A stretch of 40,881 bases of DNA from Bacillota bacterium (GTDB taxonomy: Bacteria; Bacillota; Clostridia; Lachnospirales; Lachnospiraceae). Under the pieces are notes generated by a model. That model was not told the origin of the DNA. It saw only the letters and a list, made by a program, of their open reading frames with translations, and made no database searches. The translations under genes were made by a program, and so were the position numbers. The stretch is from the NCBI GenBank assembly GCA_023416695.1, contig JAEZGY010000061.1, forward strand, positions 1 through 40,881. The letters run 5' to 3'. The number at the start of each line of letters is the position of its first letter. Within the stretch, counting starts at the first letter, position 1. Of the stretch, positions 32,575 through 40,749 are shown in pieces.

Positions 32575-32836
32575 AAGCAATGAAAAGAAGAGTAGGTAAT
32601 GGAAGCATCACAGAGAATCCCGGTAAGCTGAGAAGGGAGTATGTAGAAGTTACTGAACATGGTCTTGGAGCTGCGCACCGACTATAGAAGATTCTTTTAT
32701 ATAGGCTGCGACGGGTTCACCCGTTATAGTGAGTGCCATTGTAGGATGGCAGCAAAGGCTTATACTGCAAAGTATAGGTGAATTAAAGTGGTAACACGGG
32801 AACTCTCGTCTTTAAGTAATTAAAGGCGATTTTTTT
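32575..32836 (+). promoter_or_regulatory. T-box riboswitch, methionine specific
   Basis: A tRNA-sensing leader. Stem I includes an AGAGA-type motif (32612-32616). The specifier region GAAC-ATG (ATG at 32659-32661) reads methionine. The T-box sequence AAAGTGGTAACACGGG (32785-32800) contains TGGT, which pairs with the tRNA ACCA end; the T suits discriminator A. Uncharged tRNA-Met should stabilise the antiterminator and allow readthrough. The regulated gene is metG, but its start lies about 590 nt after the terminator rather than the usual short distance. Confidence 0.93.
32806..32836 (+). terminator. T-box-controlled terminator
   Basis: TCGTCTTTA (32806-32814) pairs with TAAAGGCGA (32821-32829), then T7. 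The left arm overlaps the region used by the antiterminator, as expected. Confidence 0.9.
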
Positions 32837-32845
32837 ATGCAAGGA

Positions 32846-33117
32846 ACTCGGGTGTAAAAGCGACTCGGGTGTAAAAGCCTGGGAAGGTCTCTAGATTAGC
32901 AAATCTTCTCCGGCTAGTGTGTGGGGACTGCTTGCTACTTCATCAGGCAGGACACTGCACTGAGCCTAAAGCCGTCAATCGTGTTCAGCAGAGGCTTCCA
33001 CGATTAACGTAGTCTCAGTTTCGTAGCCTGAAAGGCGTATCAAGTAGTCCCCGCACAAACAGCCGAAGTAGATTTGCTAAAGCAAAGTTCTTGGGCAGGC
33101 TTTTACACCCTCGAATT
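32846..33117. repeat. Structured palindromic repeat, copy A
   Basis: A non-coding element of about 270 nt. Two direct copies of ACTCGGGTGTAAAAGC (32846-32861, 32863-32878) form the left end; GGGTGTAAAAGCCTG (32867-32881) pairs perfectly with CAGGCTTTTACACCC (33096-33110). Inside are nested stems: GGGGACTGCTTG 32923-32934 / 33041-33052, TCAGGC 32943-32948 / 33026-33031, ACTGAG 32959-32964 / 33014-33019, and 32974-32983 / 32999-33008. The whole folds as one long multi-helix hairpin. It lies in the metG mRNA after the T-box terminator. Confidence 0.8.
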
Positions 33118-33177
33118 CATGCAATAAAGAAAGTCGTAGGAAGAGAAAAGCATCAAGAAAGAGAATTGTAAGGCACT

Positions 33178-33336
33178 GGCTAGTGTGAAGAACTGGGGAC
33201 TATTTAGTCAGGCTGGCATTCCACTGAGCCTAAAGCCGTCAATCGTGTTCAGCAGAGGCTTCCACGATTGACGTAGTCTCAGCTTCATAGCCTGACGTTA
33301 TACTTTACAGTACTCAGGCTTTTACACCCTCGAATT
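33178..33336. repeat. Structured palindromic repeat, copy B (shorter)
   Basis: A second, tandem copy lacking the outer left arm. 33222-33295 matches 32958-33031 of copy A at 71 of 74 positions; GGCTAGTGTG (33178-33187) matches 32912-32921; and 33315-33336 is identical to 33096-33117. Its inner stem 33238-33247 / 33263-33272 is perfect, and GTCAGGCT (33207-33214) pairs with AGCCTGAC (33289-33296). Its right arm can also pair with the spare left arm of copy A (32850-32861). Confidence 0.8.
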
Positions 33337-33423
33337 GTAGCAAAAAAGAAAATTGCAATAATAATCCCATAATCTGATACCCTACAATAAAGAATAAATC
33401 ATTTAGGAAAGAGAGATGATAGT

Positions 33424-35382
33424 ATGTCAAAAAAACCATATTATATTACGACTGCCATTGCCTATACGTCAGGTAAACCTCATATTGGAAATACGTATGA
33501 GATCGTATTGGCAGATGCCATTGCCCGTTATAAGAGAGCAGAGGGCTATGATGTGTTCTTTCAAACTGGAACTGATGAGCACGGTCAAAAGATTGAAGAG
33601 AAGGCTGCCGCAGCGGGTGTTTCTCCACAGGAATTTGTAGATGAAGTTGCTACAGATATTAAGAGAATCTGGGACTTAATGAATACTTCTTATGACAAAT
33701 TTATTCGTACAACCGATGAAGATCACTGTCTTCAGGTACAAAAAATATTTAAAAAACTATATGAGCAGGGAGATATCTACAAAGGGCATTATGAAGGAAT
33801 GTACTGTACTCCATGTGAATCCTTCTTTACACCATCCCAGCTTGTAGATGGCAAATGTCCAGACTGTGGAAGAGAGTGTCATACTGCAAAAGAAGAAGCT
33901 TATTTCTTAAAGCTTAGTAAATATGCAGACCGTTTAGTAGAGCACATCAATGCACATCCAGAGTTTATTCAACCAGAATCTCGTAAAAATGAGATGATGA
34001 ACAACTTTATTTTAGCAGGACTTCAAGATCTTTGTGTATCTAGAACTTCAGTAAAATGGGGCATTCCAGTAAGCTTTGATGATAGACATGTAATCTATAT
34101 TTGGGTAGATGCGTTAAGCAACTATATCACTGGTCTTGGCTTTGATGTAGATGGTAATCACGCTGACCTATATAAGAAATTCTGGCCAGCAGATTTACAC
34201 TTAATTGGTAAGGATATTCTTCGTTTCCATACGATTTATTGGCCTATCATTCTGATGGCATTAGGTGAACCACTTCCTAAGCAGGTATTTGGTCATCCTT
34301 GGCTATTACAGGGCGATGGAAAAATGAGTAAGTCCAAAGGAAATATTATTTACGCAGATACCTTGGTAGATTTCTTTGGAGTAGATGCCGTTCGTTACTT
34401 CGTGCTTCATGAAATGCCATTTGACAATGATGGTGTGATTTCTTGGGAACTGATGGTAGAACGAATGAATTCCGAACTTGCGAACACTCTTGGTAACCTT
34501 GTAAACCGTACCATCTCCATGTCCAATAAGTATTTTGACGGTGTAGTAAATAACACAAATGTTTGTGAGCCTGTAGATGAAGAATTAAAAGCCTTCACCT
34601 TGGAGACTCCTAAGAAGGTAGCAGCGAAGATGGAGAAGCTTCGTGTGGCAGATGCTATCACTGAGATCTTTAACCTCTTCAAACGTTGTAATAAATATAT
34701 TGATGAGACAATGCCTTGGGCACTGGCAAAGGAAGAGGACAAAAAGCCTCGTTTGGAAACTGTGCTTTATAATTTAGTAGAAAGCATTACCATTGGTGCT
34801 TCTTTATTAGTATCCTTTATGCCAGAAACTGCTGATAAAATTACAAAACAGTTGAATACTACTGTGAGAAGCTTAGAAGAAATGACCCAATATGGCAAAT
34901 ATCCATCCGGCAATAAAGTAGTGGAAAAACCGGAAATCCTATTTGCAAGACTAGATATGAATGAGGTAATGGAAAAAGTGAACGAAATGAAAGCAAATGA
35001 ACAAGTAACTGAGGAAAATAAAGTAGAAGAACCTGTAATCGATATCGAAGCAAAAGAAGAGATTACCTTCGACGATTTTGGAAAAATGCAATTCCAGGTT
35101 GGTGAAATCATAAAATGTGAAGAAGTACCAAAATCCAAGAAATTACTTGTTTCCCAAGTAAAAGTTGGCTCCCAGGTAAAACAGATTGTATCTGGTATCA
35201 AGGGACACTATACACCAGAGCAAATGGTAGGAAAAAAGGTTATGGTACTTGTAAACCTAAAGCCAGCTAAGCTTGCAGGAGTATTAAGTGAAGGTATGCT
35301 TCTTTGTGCTGAGGACGAAAAAGGAGAATTATCTTTAATGACTCCAGAAAAACCAATGCCAGCAGGAGCAGAAATCTGCTAA
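33424..35382 (+). CDS. metG: Methionyl-tRNA synthetase
   Basis: A 652-residue class I synthetase charging tRNA-Met. HIGH motif as PHIGN (19-23), zinc knuckle CTPC...CPDC (Cys128, 131, 145, 148), KMSKS at 300-304, and a C-terminal OB-fold tRNA-binding domain (about 550-652: FGKMQFQVGEIIKCEEVPKS) joined by a charged linker. Length matches Firmicutes MetG with the fused C-terminal domain, which also mediates dimerisation. Regulated by the methionine T-box far upstream. Start ATG 33424 (GAGAGATG precedes it). Ends at a strong terminator; the next genes tatD and ksgA follow after about 410 nt. Confidence 0.97.
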   Translation: MSKKPYYITTAIAYTSGKPHIGNTYEIVLADAIARYKRAEGYDVFFQTGTDEHGQKIEEKAAAAGVSPQEFVDEVATDIKRIWDLMNTSYDKFIRTTDEDHCLQVQKIFKKLYEQGDIYKGHYEGMYCTPCESFFTPSQLVDGKCPDCGRECHTAKEEAYFLKLSKYADRLVEHINAHPEFIQPESRKNEMMNNFILAGLQDLCVSRTSVKWGIPVSFDDRHVIYIWVDALSNYITGLGFDVDGNHADLYKKFWPADLHLIGKDILRFHTIYWPIILMALGEPLPKQVFGHPWLLQGDGKMSKSKGNIIYADTLVDFFGVDAVRYFVLHEMPFDNDGVISWELMVERMNSELANTLGNLVNRTISMSNKYFDGVVNNTNVCEPVDEELKAFTLETPKKVAAKMEKLRVADAITEIFNLFKRCNKYIDETMPWALAKEEDKKPRLETVLYNLVESITIGASLLVSFMPETADKITKQLNTTVRSLEEMTQYGKYPSGNKVVEKPEILFARLDMNEVMEKVNEMKANEQVTEENKVEEPVIDIEAKEEITFDDFGKMQFQVGEIIKCEEVPKSKKLLVSQVKVGSQVKQIVSGIKGHYTPEQMVGKKVMVLVNLKPAKLAGVLSEGMLLCAEDEKGELSLMTPEKPMPAGAEIC

Positions 35383-35404
35383 TTCTATTAAAAATTTAAT
35401 TTTT

Positions 35405-35449
35405 AAAATGCCAGAAGCACACCAGTAGACACTGTTTCTGGCATTTTTT
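35405..35449 (+). terminator. metG terminator
   Basis: AAAATGCCAGAA (35405-35416) pairs with TTCTGGCATTTT (35436-35447); T-rich tail. Confidence 0.88.
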
Positions 35450-35512
35450 ATTTCTATCTGTCAAAGTCTAAAAATGAGTTTTTTAGACATAATATGTAAT
35501 GAATATAGTAAT

Positions 35513-35598
35513 CGATAAGTAGTATTCTAAAGATTTATAATAAATGGAGGTTTATTATGGCACTTGTTTTGAAGGGACCGTAAGAATACTACCTATCG
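35513..35598. repeat. 16-bp inverted repeat flanking a mini reading frame
   Basis: CGATAAGTAGTATTCT (35513-35528) pairs with AGAATACTACCTATCG (35583-35598), with a single A-C mismatch. The 54-nt interior carries a ribosome site and the 8-codon frame described separately. A second dyad, TATGTTATTTT-G-AAAATGACATA (35610-35632), lies just downstream. The rest of the metG-tatD gap (to 35796) shows nothing recognised. Confidence 0.7.
35557..35583 (+). CDS. Possible 8-residue leader peptide upstream of tatD-ksgA
   Basis: ATG at 35557 with GGAGG (35546-35550) 6 nt upstream encodes MALVLKGP and then stops. The ribosome site is better than that of several real genes here, and the frame sits in the loop of an inverted repeat. 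It may be a translated leader peptide controlling downstream genes, or the residue of a deleted gene. No experimental or family support. Confidence 0.35.
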   Translation: MALVLKGP

Positions 35599-35796
35599 TG
35601 TTATTATTGTATGTTATTTTGAAAATGACATACTAGTAAAAACCGCATCATATGGTAGTTAACGTTGTATTATGCAAATAAAAATAGATTTTTTGAAGTT
35701 TAAAATTTAGCAGTTCCTTAAACACAACTCTCGCTTGTGCTTGCTTAATTTTTGAAAATAAGTTAATATAAGCCATGAAATAGTTAGGAGGCACAA

Positions 35797-36594
35797 ATGA
35801 GCAAATTAATTGATACACATTCCCATTATGACGACGAGCAATTTGACGAGGATAGAGGTCAGTTGTTAGCGAAATTATGGAATAACAATATAGAATTTAT
35901 CGTAAATGTCGGTTCCTCTATAGACAATTCCAAGGCAACCTATGCATTAGTAAAGGAATATGAAAGAGTGTATGGAGCCATTGGTGTACATCCTAGTGAG
36001 ACAGCCGATTTAAAAGAAGAAGACATGAATTGGCTCATGGAAAAGAGCAAGCATCCGAAGATTGTAGCCATAGGAGAAATTGGATTAGACTACTATTGGG
36101 ATGAGCCAGAAAGAGAGATCCAAAAGAAGTGGTTTAGAAGACAGCTAGAAGTTGCCAGAGAAGTGAAGCTTCCTGTCATCATTCACAGTAGGGATGCTGC
36201 TGAAGATACGTTAACCATCATGAAAGAAGCAAAGTGCGAGGAAATTGGTGGTGTCATTCATTGCTTCTCTTATGGAGTAGAAATGGCAAGAGAGTACTTA
36301 AATCGAGGCTTTTATCTAGGAATCGGTGGCGTTTTAACCTTTAAAAATGCAAAAAAATTAAAAGAAGTGGTAGAATATGCGCCAATGGATCGTTTAGTGT
36401 TAGAAACAGACTGTCCATATCTGGCACCAGTGCCACATAGAGGGGATCGAAACGATTCTACCAATCTGACTTACGTTGCCAAGGAACTGGCAGCTATTAA
36501 GAACATTTCTTATGAGGAAGTATTAGAAATTACCAATGCCAATGCAAAGGCGTTATATCGAATAAAAGACGGGTTTAAAGCCCAGAACGAATAA
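35797..36594 (+). CDS. tatD: TatD family metal-dependent deoxyribonuclease
   Basis: A 265-residue TatD/YabD amidohydrolase-fold DNase. Metal ligands appear in DTHSHYDDEQFD, GEIGLDYYWD, VIIHSRDAAEDT, GVIHCFSYG and LETDCPYLAP. Family members show 3'-5' exonuclease activity and take part in DNA repair. It is directly followed by ksgA (18 nt between stop and the chosen start), as in many Firmicutes. TTAGGAGG precedes the ATG. Confidence 0.95.
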   Translation: MSKLIDTHSHYDDEQFDEDRGQLLAKLWNNNIEFIVNVGSSIDNSKATYALVKEYERVYGAIGVHPSETADLKEEDMNWLMEKSKHPKIVAIGEIGLDYYWDEPEREIQKKWFRRQLEVAREVKLPVIIHSRDAAEDTLTIMKEAKCEEIGGVIHCFSYGVEMAREYLNRGFYLGIGGVLTFKNAKKLKEVVEYAPMDRLVLETDCPYLAPVPHRGDRNDSTNLTYVAKELAAIKNISYEEVLEITNANAKALYRIKDGFKAQNE

Positions 36595-36612
36595 GTGAAA
36601 AAGAGGTATGAG

Positions 36613-37473
36613 ATGGCCACATTAGGAAATCCCAAGAATACAATAGAAATTTTAAATAAATATGGGTTTAATTTTCAAAAACGATTTGGACAAAATTTTT
36701 TAATTGATACCCATGTGTTGGAGAAAATTATTCGGTCTGCTAATGTGACCAAAGACGACTTGGTATTAGAGATTGGGCCAGGTATCGGCACTATGACACA
36801 GTATCTTTGCGAGCATGCGAGACAAGTCATTGCTGTAGAAATCGATAAAAATCTCATCCCAATCTTAGAGGATACCTTATCGGAGTATGACAACGTTAAA
36901 GTTATTAACGAGGATATCCTAAAAGTAGATATTAAGGGTTTAGCAGATGAGTATAACAATGGCAAGCCAATCAAGGTTGTAGCCAATCTCCCTTACTACA
37001 TTACCACTCCGATTATCATGGGACTATTAGAAAATGAAGTGCCGATTGATAATATTACAGTTATGGTACAAAAGGAAGTAGCAGATCGAATGCAGACAGG
37101 CCCTGGTTCCAAAGACTATGGAGCACTTTCCTTAGCCGTTCAGTACTATGCTGATCCTTATATCGTAGCCAATGTGCCACCAAACTGCTTTATGCCAAGA
37201 CCAAATGTAGGCTCCGCAGTCATACGTTTGACGCTCCACGAGGAAAAACCTGTGCAGGTAAAGGACAAGAAGCTGATGTTTGCCATTATCCGAGCATCCT
37301 TTAACCAGCGTAGAAAGACCTTGCAAAATGGGTTAAACAACTCACCAGAGCTTAGCTTTACCAAGGAAGAGGTTGTTACAGCCTTAGAAGCCATTGGGAA
37401 GCCATCTACTGTCCGAGGAGAGGCATTAACACTACAAGAATTTGCAGCATTGACAGATGCATTAATTGGATAG
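36613..37473 (+). CDS. rsmA: 16S rRNA dimethyladenosine transferase
   Basis: A 286-residue KsgA/RsmA that dimethylates A1518 and A1519 near the 3' end of 16S rRNA. FGQNFLID, SAM motif VLEIGPGIGTMT and catalytic NLPYYITTPI are intact. ATG 36613 is chosen because AAGAGGT lies 6 nt before it; a GTG at 36595 directly after the tatD stop is in frame but would have no ribosome site of its own. The ribonuclease M5 gene rnmV, usually between tatD and ksgA in Bacillus, is missing. Confidence 0.96.
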   Translation: MATLGNPKNTIEILNKYGFNFQKRFGQNFLIDTHVLEKIIRSANVTKDDLVLEIGPGIGTMTQYLCEHARQVIAVEIDKNLIPILEDTLSEYDNVKVINEDILKVDIKGLADEYNNGKPIKVVANLPYYITTPIIMGLLENEVPIDNITVMVQKEVADRMQTGPGSKDYGALSLAVQYYADPYIVANVPPNCFMPRPNVGSAVIRLTLHEEKPVQVKDKKLMFAIIRASFNQRRKTLQNGLNNSPELSFTKEEVVTALEAIGKPSTVRGEALTLQEFAALTDALIG

Positions 37474-37486
37474 CTTCTTAAGTAAG

Positions 37487-37522
37487 AAGCCAGAGGGTTA
37501 AAATCACCTTCTGGCTTTTTTT
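37487..37522 (+). terminator. tatD-ksgA terminator
   Basis: AAGCCAGAGGGT (37487-37498) pairs with ACCTTCTGGCTT (37506-37517), then T residues. A competing small hairpin CTTCTTA-AG-TAAGAAG overlaps its left side. Confidence 0.92.
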
Positions 37523-37598
37523 AATGTATAGAACTATTTAGCCAGTAGTCATATTCTATTCTCCTTACACATATATATAGTATAAAGGAGTGAGGTCT

Positions 37599-39233
37599 TT
37601 GGCGGATTATAAGAGGATTGTATCCTACATATATCAGTATAACCATCAAGTTAAGGGCAATAATATTGGCTTTACCCGGTTAGAAACCCGGAATGGTCAG
37701 TGTAAGATTATTGTCCATGTTCGCGTTCCAAACCTTCAGAATGTCACAGCGAAAGTATATACCTATTGTTGGTATGATGGTGAACTCCATGGGGTAGCCC
37801 TAGGTGATATGAACCTTTCAGGTGGAGTTGGAGAGTTTAAGCTTGTTACACAGGCAGATAATTTGTGTGATACTCAGTATAGTTTATCCGATATGGGTGG
37901 GCTTCTTGTATATATTTCAGATACCGGTTTTTTAGGAGCTGAGTGGGACAATCGGCCAATTCGATTTCATGATTTGAAGGTGGATAGTCTTAGGCCTTCT
38001 GATTTTTATGAACGTTATGCTTGGCAGGAGGAATCCTTTGTAGAGAGTAGTCGGCAGGTTATAAAAGAGCCAGTCGAGCAACCATTCATAGAGGAGTCTC
38101 AAGAGGTGATTCCTACGAAAGAAGAGGTCAAAGAGCAGGTTGAAGAAGAGCAAGAGGTTATTGAGCAGATAGAAGAGGACCAAGAAGAAACTGCGTACCA
38201 AGAGACGGAAGTGCTAGATGATGAAGAAGAGATGCAGGCAGCAGATTTTTCAAATAAGGAGGAAGAACAAGACGATAGTGGTCCACTAAGTAGGAGTCGT
38301 ATGGAGAGACTTGATCAGAGAGCCCACGAGCTATTTGGTAATATACTTAGTAATCGTATTTTTGAAACGCAGCAGGAGGAAGACCAACAAAGCGATTCTG
38401 TTGTGGTAAGTCCAAAGGCGGCTATCGAGTTATTTACAGCGTTTAAGAGCTGTGAATCAGAAGCGGAATATCAAGAGGTAGAAGAGGAGATTCAGATTCT
38501 TTATAATCGAATTGAGCAGCTTGAGCGCATTTTAAAAGAGTGGCGAATTAAAGAAAATAGAATTAAAGAGCAACGGCAGGCTAAGCTAGAGGCGGAAGAA
38601 GAGAAAAAGCAGATCGAGGAAGAATTAAGAAAAAGCTTTCATATTGAGCGGGCCCAGGATATCTACGGACCTGTAGAAGCTGATGATGCACTTGCTCTTA
38701 AGCTAACGAGTGAAACAGAGTCTGTAACACAAGAATTGCAGGAGAGAGAGGATTCCACCGAGAACCAAGAGAATGCTTGGGACGGAGAGGAAGATGCCAT
38801 GGAGTATGAGGATAGTATAAATCCAGTGGTACAGAGAATCCTATCCAAATATCCAGTGCTAGAGCCTTTTCAAGATGTAGAGCCTGGCAACTGTGTAAGA
38901 ATTGAGCCTCAGGATATCGGGATATTCCCTATGGAGAACTGGATTCTTGCCAATAATAGCTTTTTGCTTCATGGCTACTATAGCTACCGTCATTTAATTT
39001 TCTTTTATAAAAAAGTATATGATAGACCAGTATATTTACTTGGTATACCAGGGGTAAACCACAGTAGGGAACGGTTCATGGCCAATATGTTTGGGTTCTC
39101 TATGTTCCAACCACTCACCAAGCTTGACGGCGAGAATGTTCAAGCAGCCAACAATAGAATGACTGGCAATCCTGCTTATGACGAGGTTCAAGGTGGGGAG
39201 TTTGGCTATTGGTGTATGGAGATTGTATTTTAA
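37599..39233 (+). CDS. Conserved protein of unknown function (clostridial, DUF6128-like)
   Basis: A 544-residue soluble protein without a known function. The N-terminal domain (about 1-140) begins ADYKRIVSYIYQYN and is beta-rich. The middle (about 150-420) is very acidic and glutamine/glutamate-rich with a coiled coil around 300-345 (EIQILYNRIEQLERILKEW). A C-terminal domain (about 430-544) includes WILANNSFLLHGYYSYRHL and YLLGIPGVNHSRERFMANMFGF. It resembles proteins annotated in Lachnospiraceae with an unknown C-terminal domain. TTG 37599 fits the AAAGGAG at 37584-37590; the GTG 37590 overlaps that site. The three-part design suggests a scaffold or adaptor; that is inference. Confidence 0.75.
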   Translation: MADYKRIVSYIYQYNHQVKGNNIGFTRLETRNGQCKIIVHVRVPNLQNVTAKVYTYCWYDGELHGVALGDMNLSGGVGEFKLVTQADNLCDTQYSLSDMGGLLVYISDTGFLGAEWDNRPIRFHDLKVDSLRPSDFYERYAWQEESFVESSRQVIKEPVEQPFIEESQEVIPTKEEVKEQVEEEQEVIEQIEEDQEETAYQETEVLDDEEEMQAADFSNKEEEQDDSGPLSRSRMERLDQRAHELFGNILSNRIFETQQEEDQQSDSVVVSPKAAIELFTAFKSCESEAEYQEVEEEIQILYNRIEQLERILKEWRIKENRIKEQRQAKLEAEEEKKQIEEELRKSFHIERAQDIYGPVEADDALALKLTSETESVTQELQEREDSTENQENAWDGEEDAMEYEDSINPVVQRILSKYPVLEPFQDVEPGNCVRIEPQDIGIFPMENWILANNSFLLHGYYSYRHLIFFYKKVYDRPVYLLGIPGVNHSRERFMANMFGFSMFQPLTKLDGENVQAANNRMTGNPAYDEVQGGEFGYWCMEIVF

Positions 39234-39293
39234 TAGCAGAGGCTTCTCTGCTACATATAGCGACAAGACATTTTATGGTGTTGTTGCACTCTT

Positions 39294-39382
39294 GGGGTCA
39301 CAGGAATCACTGTAGCCCCTTGTACATATATAAAGCGGAGGCATGGGATGCCTGTATTAGGCTCCTTATTTGTCCTCCGCTT
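39294..39382. terminator. Two hairpins between convergent genes
   Basis: The hairpin 39294-39303 / 39310-39319 (GGGG...CCCC, 9 of 10 pairs) is followed by AAGCGGAGG (39333-39341) / CCTCCGCTT (39374-39382), which contains an alternative AGGCAT-GGG-ATGCCT hairpin. No long T run is present on either side, but their place between converging genes suggests termination in both directions. Confidence 0.55.
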
Positions 39383-39402
39383 ATTAATGGTTTCGGCTAT
39401 CT

Positions 39403-40104
39403 TTACAAGGTTACTCCACGCAGGGAGACATTTGGAACAAGTGGTTTCACGATGAGAAGTAGCTCTTGTAGCTCGTGGGTAGTAAACCCATGTAATCCCT
39501 TTACTAATACATCAGAGCTGTCCTCGTAGTTTTGTAGAAAATAGGCACTAGGTCCCTCTAACCACTGACTTATGGCAAGGAGGTCTTCTTTACAGTGAAG
39601 CTCTTTTACTAGAGTAGTTCTAAATTCATAAGGAATACCTGATTTTTTAAGAAGCTCTACGGATTCCTCCACCGGTTTTGTATTATACTGAGGGATACCA
39701 ATGGTAATACCATAGTGGGCTAGGGAATTCTTTATATCCATGGCTACCATATCTAATAACCCTTCCTCAAGTAGCTCTGAAAGCATGGAAGGATTGCTTC
39801 CATTGGTGTCTAATTTGACGTGGTACCCCATCTCTTTAATGGTTTGGATAAATGACTTTAACTCCTTGGTTAAGGTTGGTTCTCCACCAGTAATACAGAC
39901 TCCTTCTAGTATTCCTTTTCGTTTATGTAAATGCGTATAGACATCCTCCTCAGTATAGGCAGGAGGGAGATTTTTAGGATCTAACAAAGACGAGTTTTGA
40001 CAATACGGACATCTAAAATTACATTTTCCTAAAAATAGAGTACTTGCTACATGACCTGGGAAATCTAATAAGGTAGTCTTTTGCAGACCGTAAATAGGAA
40101 TCAT
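39403..40104 (-). CDS. nrdG: Radical SAM anaerobic ribonucleotide reductase activase-like protein
   Basis: A 233-residue radical SAM enzyme. The 4Fe-4S motif CNFRCPYCQ (Cys28, 32, 35), the GGEPT motif and DTNGS are clear. The N-terminus MIPIYGLQKTTLLDFPGHVAST is typical of the NrdG2-like group that generates glycyl radicals in anaerobic ribonucleotide reductase or related enzymes. No nrdD lies nearby, so the partner is not proven. ATG with AAAGGAGG on the minus strand. Convergent with the preceding gene and divergent from tadA. Confidence 0.88.
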   Translation of the reverse strand: MIPIYGLQKTTLLDFPGHVASTLFLGKCNFRCPYCQNSSLLDPKNLPPAYTEEDVYTHLHKRKGILEGVCITGGEPTLTKELKSFIQTIKEMGYHVKLDTNGSNPSMLSELLEEGLLDMVAMDIKNSLAHYGITIGIPQYNTKPVEESVELLKKSGIPYEFRTTLVKELHCKEDLLAISQWLEGPSAYFLQNYEDSSDVLVKGLHGFTTHELQELLLIVKPLVPNVSLRGVTL

Positions 40105-40223
40105 GAAAGGGCCTCCTTTTGAATTATAAGTTGTCAGATAAAATACCTCATGATACTATATAGAATAGCAAATGATAAACAAAAAATCCACAGAATACAG
40201 CGGCAAAGTTGGAGGTTGTACGT

Positions 40224-40691
40224 TTGGAACAATATATGAAGGAAGCAATTAAGCAGGCAAAGAAGGCATATAAGATTGACGAAGTACCGATTGGTTGTGT
40301 CATCGTATATGAGGATAAGATTATTGCCAGAGCTTATAATAAAAGAAATTATAAAAAAAATACCTTAGCCCATGCAGAGCTGTTAGCAATTGATAAGGCT
40401 TCCAAAGCATTAGGAGATTGGCGTCTAGAGGGATGTACTATGTATGTAACGTTAGAACCTTGTCAAATGTGTGCAGGTGCCATTGTGCAGGCGAGAATAG
40501 ATAAGGTAGTGATTGGCGCCATGAATCCTAAGGCAGGCTGCGGTGGTTCGATCTTAAATCTCCTGGAGATGGAGGAGTTTAATCACCAAGTAGAGGTTGT
40601 TCGTGGGGTTTTAGAAGAGCAATGTCAGGGCTTACTACAGGAATTTTTTAAAGAACTGAGAGAGAAAAAGAAGAGGGAAAAACGCCCTTGA
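40224..40691 (+). CDS. tadA: tRNA-specific adenosine deaminase
   Basis: A 155-residue zinc deaminase that converts A34 to inosine in tRNA-Arg(ACG). The HAE motif (His50, Glu52 in NTLAHAELLAI) and PCQMC (Cys80, Cys83) supply the zinc and proton shuttle; GGSILNLLE is typical of TadA. TTG 40224 is preferred: GGAGG (40211-40215) lies 8 nt upstream; the in-frame TTG at 40209 precedes that site. The gene ends inside the promoter of the SRP RNA gene; tadA followed by SRP RNA and dnaX is a common Firmicutes order. Confidence 0.94.
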   Translation: MEQYMKEAIKQAKKAYKIDEVPIGCVIVYEDKIIARAYNKRNYKKNTLAHAELLAIDKASKALGDWRLEGCTMYVTLEPCQMCAGAIVQARIDKVVIGAMNPKAGCGGSILNLLEMEEFNHQVEVVRGVLEEQCQGLLQEFFKELREKKKREKRP

Positions 40692-40716
40692 CAGAAATGG
40701 TGAAAGAAGCTATACT
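40688..40716 (+). promoter_or_regulatory. Strong promoter of the SRP RNA gene
   Basis: TTGACA (40688-40693), 17 nt, TATACT (40711-40716): near-consensus, overlapping the last codons of tadA. Expected start near 40723. Confidence 0.85.
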
Positions 40717-40749
40717 ATACAATACGTCCGAGCTTATTGGACAAAACAA

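Noticed and set aside
32846..33336. Tandem repeats considered as a CRISPR array
   Set aside because: Only two copies, each long, palindromic and unequal, with no regular spacers and no cas genes in the window.
34407..35201. Minus-strand frames opposite metG
   Set aside because: They are antisense to a fully recognisable synthetase and have no ribosome sites.
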